This document shows, one piece after another, positions 15,155 through 20,656 of a stretch of 20,656 nucleotides of DNA (positions within the stretch are counted from its first letter, which is position 1; each line of letters begins with the position of its first letter). Both the position numbers and the translations under genes were made by a program. The stretch covers positions 1 to 20,656 of the forward strand of contig QMMS01000045.1 of NCBI GenBank assembly GCA_003647375.1. The letters are read 5' to 3'. Source of the stretch: Deltaproteobacteria bacterium. Lineage in GTDB: Bacteria > Desulfobacterota > Desulfobacteria > Desulfobacterales > B30-G6. The notes below the pieces were generated by a model, which saw nothing but the letters and a program-made list of their open reading frames with translations, did not search any database and had not been told where the DNA came from.

Positions 15155-15940
15155 TCATACGATATAGTAAATAGAGGGCTCTGTTCCGAGACCCTGTTTA
15201 CGGCGAATGGTGTAGTTGGTTCTCAAGAGCTCCCTGATTTCTGACTCCGGTTCGTAAAGATCGCCAAAGACGATGGCCCCGTCGGAAGCCTCCACACAGG
15301 CCGGCTGTTTCCCAACGGCCAGGCGTTCAGCACAAAAATTACATTTTTCGACTACGCCTTTCATTCGGGTTGGAAAAGAGTTGTTGGTCTCCTCAATAAG
15401 TGGTCGAGGATCTCTGAAGTTAAAACTCCTCGATCCATATGGACAGGCTGCCATGCAGAAACGACAACCAATGCACCGGTGAAAGTCCATCATGACAATT
15501 CCGTCTGATTCCCGTTTAAATGTTGCCTTTGTCGGACAAACCCGACAGCACGGCGGGTTTTCACAGTGGTTACAGAGCACCAGAAATGGGGCATGTTCGG
15601 TTCTTTCATCCTGAAACTGCTGAGCCAGGCCTGGAAAAGCGTTGTGAAAATGTTCTTCCCAGATCCACTTAACTTCATGGTTCTTATTTTCTATCTTTGG
15701 TACATTGTGCGTTTTGTGGCAGGCTTCGATGATCGGTTCAATATCTTCCGCGGACTCGAATTTTGTTGTATCGATCACCATTCCCCAACGTTTCGCGGTC
15801 AGTGCATCGTCACCCCTTTTTAGACCGATTTTTGGATTTTGCTTTTGCTCGGCGGCGAATGCATCCAATACAGGTTTGGCTGTTAAGCCCACCGCCGAAA
15901 TGCCGGCCAGCATTAGAAAGCGTCTTCTGCTGTCTTCCAT
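15155..15940 (-). CDS. dsrO: Dsr complex periplasmic iron-sulfur subunit DsrO
   Basis: This 261-residue protein has a twin-arginine signal (SRRRFLML then a hydrophobic stretch), so it is exported folded to the periplasm. Ferredoxin-type motifs follow: CNHCENPPCCRVCP, CIGCRFCMAACP, and CNFC...C with the last ligand position reading CVEAS. In the usual arrangement of this family (NrfC, TtrB) that Ser is a Cys, so one cluster may have a different or missing ligand; I think this is common in DsrO but cannot verify it. It should relay electrons between DsrP and the triheme DsrJ. Its ATG shares one base with the dsrJ stop (TAATG), so translation is probably coupled. Confidence 0.95.
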   Translation of the reverse strand: MEDSRRRFLMLAGISAVGLTAKPVLDAFAAEQKQNPKIGLKRGDDALTAKRWGMVIDTTKFESAEDIEPIIEACHKTHNVPKIENKNHEVKWIWEEHFHNAFPGLAQQFQDERTEHAPFLVLCNHCENPPCCRVCPTKATFKRESDGIVMMDFHRCIGCRFCMAACPYGSRSFNFRDPRPLIEETNNSFPTRMKGVVEKCNFCAERLAVGKQPACVEASDGAIVFGDLYEPESEIRELLRTNYTIRRKQGLGTEPSIYYIV

Positions 15941-16335
15941 TATTCTGTCTCCTTCGGGTTATCGATATGGCAATCCCAGCAGTATGGTCTCACCGACGCA
16001 TAATCGTGACATCTGTCACAAAAATCGGCTTTATTCGAATGGCAATCCAGACATGTGCTGGAAAGACTCATATTAAATTCTTCTCCGCTCGTATTGACGA
16101 ACGTTCTCTGTGCATTTCTCACAACCGAATGCCGCCAGACATCCAGCAGTTTCATGTGTTCTGCTTTCATAAAGTCCGTCGGCATGACGCACTTTCCATC
16201 ATTGGCTGCTTTGGCATGTTCGGTAAGCACTAACTCGGGTGCGGGTGCAGCCTTGCCCATATTAAACCAGAACGGAAAGGCGATCAAAGCAACAAATATG
16301 ACAACACCGGCGATGACCAATTTCTTATCATTCAT
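15940..16335 (-). CDS. dsrJ: Dsr complex triheme cytochrome c DsrJ
   Basis: This 131-residue protein has an uncleaved-looking N-terminal membrane anchor (residues 5-26) and three CxxCH heme sites near the C-terminus (CLDCH, CDRCH, CWDCH), giving a membrane-anchored periplasmic triheme cytochrome. Cys49 in DGKCVMP corresponds to the conserved Cys reported for DsrJ of Allochromatium vinosum as an unusual distal ligand to one heme. The start is ATG 16335, inside the last codons of dsrK (ATGAATGA, 8-base overlap). The longer open frame upstream of it lies within dsrK and lacks a signal sequence, so I rejected it. Confidence 0.95.
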   Translation of the reverse strand: MNDKKLVIAGVVIFVALIAFPFWFNMGKAAPAPELVLTEHAKAANDGKCVMPTDFMKAEHMKLLDVWRHSVVRNAQRTFVNTSGEEFNMSLSSTCLDCHSNKADFCDRCHDYASVRPYCWDCHIDNPKETE

Positions 16336-17953
16336 CTGCAGCCTCCATTCCCGCCAGCGGTTCGCCGCGCAGGTCTGTCTCTCTCTCATTTTCACCTGGT
16401 ATAAGCAGGGCATTTCCTACCATCTCATGTACGCCATAAACCTCAACCTCCGGGACCCAGTAGGACATAAGGTCCGGCAAGGCGGCGCGGTCTATTGCAC
16501 AGATAGTGGCCAGCGTGTTGACACCTTTGCTCTCATGAACAAATTTCACCGCATTGGCCCTGGGAAGCCCCCCCGCCATTCTCAGTTCCATATCTTCACC
16601 GGCATTGAGACCTGAACCACTTCCACAGCAGAATGTCTGCTCTCGAATGGTGTTTTCCGGCATTTCATAAAAATGATTACAGACATTTTTGATGACATAC
16701 CTGGGTTCGTCCAACAATCCCATACCCCTTGCAGGATTACAGGAGTCATGAAATGTCACCTTGAGGTTATCGTTTCGTGACATATCAAGATCCAGCTTAC
16801 CGTGTTTAATCAGGTCTGCTGTAAATTCTGTAATGTGAACCATTTTTGTCGATTTTGCGTTCTCGAATTTGGTCCCGGTAATGGGCGATACCGGTTCCTC
16901 CAGAAAATCGGCAGGTCCGTTCATCGTATCCATGTACTGGTTGATAACCCGCCACATGTGACCGCACTCTCCACCCAGAATCCATTTAACGCCCAACCGT
17001 TTGGCTTCTGCATACATTTTTGAATTCAAGCGCTTCATCATTTCATGCGATGTAAAAAAGCCGAAATTACCCCCCTCGGAAGCATAGGTGCTCCAGGTTA
17101 CATCAAACCCATATTTTTCCTTCAGAAAATGAAAAAGCAACATATACCCCATGCAGGTATATGTGCCAGGATCTGCAAACACATCCCCGGAGGGTGTAAT
17201 AAAAAGAATATCGGCGCCAACTTTATTATACTGAGGCTCTACGTGCACCCCTGTAATTTCTTCAATATCCTCTTGAAAAAACTCGAGCATGTCTTTAAAA
17301 GCGTGCGGTTGAATACCCAAATGGTTGCCCGTCCGGTAACAGTTGGCAACCGGTGTTGCAATCCAGTCGATATTCAATCCCAGCAGATTTAGGAGTTCAC
17401 GTCCCATGATGGTGATTTCGGCGGTATCGATTCCATACGGGCAGAATACGGAGCACCTGCGACATTCGGAACACTGAAACAGATAACTCCACCACTCTTT
17501 GAGCACATCCATGGTCATGGGTCGGGCGCCCCCGAGCCGGCCAAGTATTTTACCCGCTGTTGTAAAATCATTCCGATAAACCGATCTTAACAGCTCAGCC
17601 CGCAATACGGGCATGTTCTTCGGATCCCCTGTCCCAATAAAAAAGTGACATTTGTCCGCACAGGCGCCACACCTGACACAGATATCCATAAAAACTTTAA
17701 AGGAACGAAATTTCTCGAGACGCTCCTTGAATCCGTCATGGATGATCTGCTGCCAGTTCTCAGGCAACTGCCAGTCCTCGTCGAAACAGCTCCAGGTGCG
17801 CGGATTGGGCAATCCAACATACTTGAGGCTTTTTGGGTTTCCCGCATAACAGGCAATGCCCTTTTTGATCTCGGCAGGCGTATCCATCCAGTCTGTTTTG
17901 GGAGGACGGGTGTCTGTTTTGTATAGCTCTTCGGGTTTCTGAAGATCTGCCAT
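16328..17953 (-). CDS. dsrK: Dsr complex catalytic iron-sulfur subunit DsrK (HdrD-like)
   Basis: This 541-residue cytoplasmic protein resembles heterodisulfide reductase HdrD. Two [4Fe-4S] motifs are visible: C92-C95-C98-C102 (CVRCGACADKC) and C161-C164-C167-C171 (CSECRRCSVFC). The C-terminal half carries CCG-type Cys clusters (LGGECGHMW, DSCNPARG, TFCCGSGSG) that bind the special catalytic cluster. DsrK is thought to reduce the trisulfide on DsrC formed by dissimilatory sulfite reductase, with electrons from DsrM or the menaquinol pool. AAAGGAG lies just upstream of its ATG and only three bases separate it from dsrM; it overlaps dsrJ by eight. dsrAB and dsrC are not in this window, as is usual in Desulfobacterota, where they lie elsewhere. 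Confidence 0.96.
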   Translation of the reverse strand: MADLQKPEELYKTDTRPPKTDWMDTPAEIKKGIACYAGNPKSLKYVGLPNPRTWSCFDEDWQLPENWQQIIHDGFKERLEKFRSFKVFMDICVRCGACADKCHFFIGTGDPKNMPVLRAELLRSVYRNDFTTAGKILGRLGGARPMTMDVLKEWWSYLFQCSECRRCSVFCPYGIDTAEITIMGRELLNLLGLNIDWIATPVANCYRTGNHLGIQPHAFKDMLEFFQEDIEEITGVHVEPQYNKVGADILFITPSGDVFADPGTYTCMGYMLLFHFLKEKYGFDVTWSTYASEGGNFGFFTSHEMMKRLNSKMYAEAKRLGVKWILGGECGHMWRVINQYMDTMNGPADFLEEPVSPITGTKFENAKSTKMVHITEFTADLIKHGKLDLDMSRNDNLKVTFHDSCNPARGMGLLDEPRYVIKNVCNHFYEMPENTIREQTFCCGSGSGLNAGEDMELRMAGGLPRANAVKFVHESKGVNTLATICAIDRAALPDLMSYWVPEVEVYGVHEMVGNALLIPGENERETDLRGEPLAGMEAADE

Positions 17954-17956
17954 ATA

Positions 17957-19024
17957 TTACTCCTTTTCCTCTGATTCATCGGGAGGTGTTTCAACTGGCT
18001 GTTTCACTACCGGCAAACCAGCTTCTACCATTTTCTCTCTGAATTCATCTTCGTACTCTTCATAGGTGTGAACATGTACCGGATAATTCCACGGGTTGAC
18101 ATGCCGGGTTGCACGTGTATCTGCGGGTAGGTTTCGTGTGGGGCTTAAAAAGATGCCGCCTAGGTGCATGAGCTTGCTGAAAGGAAAATAAACCAAAAGG
18201 ATGCTGACAAAAAACAGATGTACATAAAAGAGGGATGATACGCTCTCGGGTATTGTGGGGTGAAAGGTGACCAGCCCCATGGTGAGCTCTTTGGCCGCGA
18301 TAACATCGATTTTTGTCACATAGCGCATCAGAATCCCTGTAAACGCAATGCCGAAAATAAGAAACAGAGGAAAGAAATCGGCCGCCAGGGAAATATAACG
18401 AACATTGGGAATGAAAACTCTTCTAAGAAACAGGTATGTAACGGCTGCCAGCAAAACGATTCCGGACAGATATACGCCCGGCAATCCAAATTGAGCCACG
18501 TCATAAAGTATTTCTATCCGGAAAAAGGCATCTACATTTTCAAGTGCCTGCACCAGTATGGGCACGGGTTCAGTGAAAAAGCGTAAGTGCCGCAGCAGAA
18601 CGGTCAAAAAAGCCCAGTGAAATGCCAAAGCCCCCGCCCATAAAAATATTTCAAGGTTGTAGGCGATCTTGGGCCCTGATTTCAACTTTAAGCGAGTATT
18701 CCGGAAAAGCGAACGGAAAAACACGATTTCCAGGAACATCCGGACAACCACCGCGCGCTTGGAAAAAGGATTGTCGATCCGGTTCGGTTTGATCCAGGGC
18801 AGCGACTTTTGTTGGCCGCACGTTGTAGGAATACTGAACGGCACAGGAGAGCGGACCCAGTACATCATGCGGTTTATAAATCCTGCAATGAAAACAAGAA
18901 AGGCCAGATAAGGAATGATGACACCGAATAAAACCTTGAATCCCGATGCAGCCTCAACCAGAAAATAGGAAATCAAAGACAGTACAATAACCGCTAGCAG
19001 GGAATACATGTACTTAGTATTCAT
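17957..19024 (-). CDS. dsrM: Dsr complex cytochrome b subunit DsrM (NarI-like)
   Basis: This 355-residue membrane protein has about six predicted helices (roughly 5-27, 32-56, 122-145, 183-204, 213-235, 262-284). It belongs to the NarI-like gamma-subunit family that binds two b hemes; candidate ligands are H136 or H146 and H269 or H287. It oxidises or reduces menaquinone and passes electrons to DsrK on the cytoplasmic face. The C-terminal tail is acidic and cytoplasmic. It is the first dsr gene proper, 24 bases after the RsbRD_N-domain gene, and leads directly into dsrK. Confidence 0.96.
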   Translation of the reverse strand: MNTKYMYSLLAVIVLSLISYFLVEAASGFKVLFGVIIPYLAFLVFIAGFINRMMYWVRSPVPFSIPTTCGQQKSLPWIKPNRIDNPFSKRAVVVRMFLEIVFFRSLFRNTRLKLKSGPKIAYNLEIFLWAGALAFHWAFLTVLLRHLRFFTEPVPILVQALENVDAFFRIEILYDVAQFGLPGVYLSGIVLLAAVTYLFLRRVFIPNVRYISLAADFFPLFLIFGIAFTGILMRYVTKIDVIAAKELTMGLVTFHPTIPESVSSLFYVHLFFVSILLVYFPFSKLMHLGGIFLSPTRNLPADTRATRHVNPWNYPVHVHTYEEYEDEFREKMVEAGLPVVKQPVETPPDESEEKE

Positions 19025-19048
19025 TTAACATTACCTCGCTGATAGATA

Positions 19049-19582
19049 TTAAACAAATTTGAGATCCGGTTCATCCGCCGCAATCTCTTTAATTAATCCG
19101 GCTCGTGCAAATGCCGTATAGATTTTACTCCTCTCTGTGTTAGTCTTGAGATCGTAAATCTTCTCTCTGCATCGAACAAAAACGTCGAACCCGATCAACG
19201 CCAGGGAATCAATTCTAACGTCGACCAATTCCAGTTCTTCCGGATTTATCTTTTTTAATTCTTTTTTCAATTCTTTGCGAATGAGTGTCTTTAGGACAAA
19301 AAGAAATCCGACTGCCTGGGATGGAGAAAAATTTTGCACAGCCCGAATTTTAATAAGCGGTTCCATCGTGGCAGCAATACTATCGGCATCATCATTTTTC
19401 AGGAGGGTTTCAAAGAGTTTTTCAAGAATACTTCGTGTGGTTCCGCCAACGGGATTTAAAAAGTCATCTATTTGATTTTTAAAAAACAGAGCCGCATCTG
19501 GCGCATAGGTGTCGATCACAAATTCAATCCACTTTTTTACAATGGAAGACTTCTTCTTTTCCAGTAAATCCCTTAGCCCCAT
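19049..19582 (-). CDS. RsbRD_N-domain protein heading the dsrMKJOP operon
   Basis: This small all-helical protein of about 177 residues (LRDLLEKKKSSIVKKWIEFVIDTY at its start) matches the pattern of the RsbRD N-terminal domain, a globin-like sensory fold found in stressosome proteins. It has no membrane segment, STAS domain or catalytic motif that I can see. I chose ATG 19582 since the conserved helix begins there; the frame stays open 39 bases further upstream, and the ribosome site (AAGGGA) is rather far from ATG 19582. Genes like this commonly precede dsrM in sulfate-reducing Desulfobacterota, which points to regulation or assembly of the Dsr complex, but no function is established that I know of. 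Confidence 0.8.
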   Translation of the reverse strand: MGLRDLLEKKKSSIVKKWIEFVIDTYAPDAALFFKNQIDDFLNPVGGTTRSILEKLFETLLKNDDADSIAATMEPLIKIRAVQNFSPSQAVGFLFVLKTLIRKELKKELKKINPEELELVDVRIDSLALIGFDVFVRCREKIYDLKTNTERSKIYTAFARAGLIKEIAADEPDLKFV

Positions 19583-19650
19583 ACTGATGCAATATCCCTT
19601 GTTGTTTTGGCGGAAAAACATATCCCATAAGACGTATATCCAACGAATGT

Positions 19651-19679
19651 GCTATAGTCAACTTGCCATATCCTGTCAA
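19651..19679 (-). promoter_or_regulatory. Sigma70-type promoter for the RsbRD_N-dsrMKJOP operon
   Basis: On the minus strand a perfect -35 TTGACA (19679-19674) is separated by exactly 17 bases from TATAGC (19656-19651), a four-of-six match to the -10 consensus. Initiation near 19644 would give a leader of about 60 bases before ATG 19582. It is the best promoter match I found in the window and suits a constitutively expressed energy-metabolism operon. Confidence 0.7.
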
Positions 19680-19787
19680 GCATAAACGACCTTTGGAGAG
19701 GGGTTGTTTCCCATAATTATTCAGCATTTCGAAGTTTAACGTGGCAATACCACCGAAGCTGAACCGCAGCAACGAGCACATTTTCTG

Positions 19788-19831
19788 CGGCTTGTCGAAG
19801 ATCCCGGCTTGTCGGGGCCGCGGGGTTCTTC
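19788..19831. repeat. GC-rich direct repeat and imperfect hairpin
   Basis: CGGCTTGTCG occurs twice (19788-19797 and 19805-19814). The segment 19797-19831 can also fold as an interrupted stem (GAAGATCCCGGC against GCCGCGGGGTTCTTC with two mismatches). It lies upstream of the dsr promoter in the gene-free stretch 19583-20000. No U-run follows on either strand. It may be part of a larger intergenic repeat or a protein-binding site. Confidence 0.4.
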
Positions 19832-19859
19832 AATGATCATATTATCTGTATCCTACAGT

Positions 19860-20003
19860 TGAGCGATTGTCGAGGTTGCCGTAGCTACAAGGAAGATGCT
19901 GTTCCGCTCTTGTTGGGGCGTAGCTTGAAGAGCGAAGACCAAATAGTGGACTATGCGGTATGGCATCTGACGCCGTAGATGCGGTAAGATCGGCAATCGC
20001 TCA
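19860..20003 (+). ncRNA. 144-bp element closed by 22-nt inverted repeats; candidate structured RNA or MITE
   Basis: The ends 19860-19881 and 19982-20003 are inverted repeats matching at 18 of 22 positions, starting TGAGCGATTG. Two of the four mismatches become G-U wobbles only if the plus strand is transcribed; on the minus strand they are C-A mismatches. Inside are further stems: AGCTAC/GTAGCT, ACAAG/CTTGT, an alternative CGCTCTT/AAGAGCG, and GCATCT/AGATGC. This suggests a plus-strand RNA with a long closing helix. A miniature inverted-repeat element is the main alternative, and its right end coincides with the stop codon of the NifU-like gene. I do not recognise a known RNA family. Confidence 0.35.
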
Positions 20004-20423
20004 TCTTAGGTATAATTTTTTCCAACTACTGCGTTTATTCTCCTGGTAGTTGCTGAGCGCAAGATAAAAAGCACCCACAGCAAGTTCTGCGCAATGATGA
20101 TTCTCTTTCGGAAGTGTTTCAAGAAATTGAATGACGTTCTCAGGCGTTATTTCCCAGGCCGCATCAGTTTCTTTGCCTTCAGCCAAAGAAGCCACGGTAT
20201 TGCCGCATGCGTGTGTATTTCGACAGCCTTCGACAACAAAAGACACGTGTTTGATATGATCGTTTTCAATCGACAGAAATATTTCAACGGTATCTCCGCA
20301 TTCGCCTGTCTTTCTACCGTGACCATCCGATCTTTCAACGACGCCGGTGTGATCTGTGCGGAACGCCATCTCCAAATAGTTGGATGAGTGATCCTGCCAG
20401 AAATTGAATTCAGTCTTTTCCAT
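20001..20423 (-). CDS. NifU/IscU-like iron-sulfur cluster scaffold protein
   Basis: This 140-residue protein has the three conserved Cys of the NifU_N/IscU fold: C42 in GECGDTV, one of C67 or C73 in EGCRNTHACGNT, and C111 in HHCAELAV. The Asp after the first Cys (GD) and the ASLAEGK helix are also family-typical. It is a divergent stand-alone form, not IscU itself; no IscS or chaperone gene is adjacent. It would assemble or carry [Fe-S] clusters, and its place near the cluster-rich DsrMKJOP genes makes a supply role plausible but unproven. AAGGAATCTGT precedes its ATG. It follows the partial lipoprotein-sorting gene by 14 bases, probably in one operon. Confidence 0.85.
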   Translation of the reverse strand: MEKTEFNFWQDHSSNYLEMAFRTDHTGVVERSDGHGRKTGECGDTVEIFLSIENDHIKHVSFVVEGCRNTHACGNTVASLAEGKETDAAWEITPENVIQFLETLPKENHHCAELAVGAFYLALSNYQENKRSSWKKLYLR

Positions 20424-20437
20424 ACAGATTCCTTCTT

Positions 20438-20656
20438 TTACAGACCTTTTTCAAGTCGTCGAATTGTGAACAGTTCATCCCCTAAGTTTTGGTTGAATTG
20501 GATATTTTTCCATCTCAGTTCTGTTCTGTGAACGAGCGCTTTACCCTTTTTCTTGAAAACATGCATTTCGGTACCCATCCAGATGCCATCGATCTGTTCC
20601 AGGCGCTTAACGTCCACATATTTTAAATATCCGCCATTTTTAACCCAATGGATAGC
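20438..20656 (-). CDS. Outer-membrane lipoprotein-sorting (LolA-like) protein, C-terminal part
   Basis: The frame is open from the window's right edge (AIHWVKNGGYLKYVDVKRLEQ) and encodes the last 72 residues of a protein; the start is outside. The phrases IDGIWMGTEMHVFKKKGKA and HRTELRWKNIQFNQNLGDELFTIRRLEKGL match the C-terminal beta strands of LolA-like outer membrane lipoprotein-sorting proteins (the larger family often found beside RND-type exporters). It is periplasmic by family. Only the tail is visible, so the identification rests on this pattern. Confidence 0.7.
   Translation of the reverse strand, partial: AIHWVKNGGYLKYVDVKRLEQIDGIWMGTEMHVFKKKGKALVHRTELRWKNIQFNQNLGDELFTIRRLEKGL

Noticed and set aside
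16336..16413. N-terminal extension of dsrJ
   Set aside because: The extra 26 residues lie inside dsrK, have no signal or ribosome site, and would bury the membrane anchor.
19860..20003. 6S RNA
   Set aside because: A long closing helix is suggestive, but the inside looks branched and the length is shorter than typical 6S RNA, so I left it unassigned.

Overview
The window looks like chromosome from a strictly anaerobic sulfate-reducing bacterium of the Desulfobacterota, probably Desulfobacterales-like. The main evidence is a complete dsrMKJOP operon on the minus strand. Supporting evidence is a glycyl radical enzyme with its activase, a sigma54-type two-component system and a NifU/IscU-like scaffold gene beside the dsr genes. 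I see no insertion sequence, phage gene, CRISPR array, tRNA or rRNA.

Layout. (1) Positions 1-2200, plus strand: the 3' end of a hybrid sensor kinase, then an NtrC-type sigma54 activator. The stretch after it carries two inverted repeats built from TGAAC/GTTCA half-sites, a possible IHF site and a good -24/-12 match. (2) Positions 2203-10603, plus strand: a complete branched-chain-amino-acid-type ABC importer (livK, H, M, G, F), a choline-kinase-like phosphotransferase, and an 806-residue FAD oxidoreductase fused to a GcvT-type folate domain, of the dimethylglycine/sarcosine dehydrogenase family. (3) Positions 10643-13917, minus strand: a two-gene operon of a glycyl radical activase and a HypD-like glycyl radical enzyme, convergent with region 2. 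(4) Positions 13938-19582, minus strand: dsrMKJOP, headed by an RsbRD_N-domain gene, driven by a near-consensus sigma70-type promoter and closed by a strong hairpin terminator. (5) Positions 19583-20656: a 418-base gene-free stretch with a 144-bp inverted-repeat-bounded element, then a NifU-like gene and the 3' end of a LolA-like outer-membrane lipoprotein-sorting gene.

How it may work together. The sensor kinase and activator probably switch on the importer operon. The imported compound is probably an N-methylated amino acid: the FAD-GcvT protein could demethylate it, passing the one-carbon unit to tetrahydrofolate. The neighbouring glycyl radical enzyme keeps, at identical residue numbers, the active-site residues I recall for trans-4-hydroxy-L-proline dehydratase. 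One testable reading is therefore anaerobic use of N-methylated (hydroxy)proline-type osmolytes, with electrons eventually going to sulfate reduction through the Dsr complexes. The substrate link is inference; the gene identities are mostly secure.
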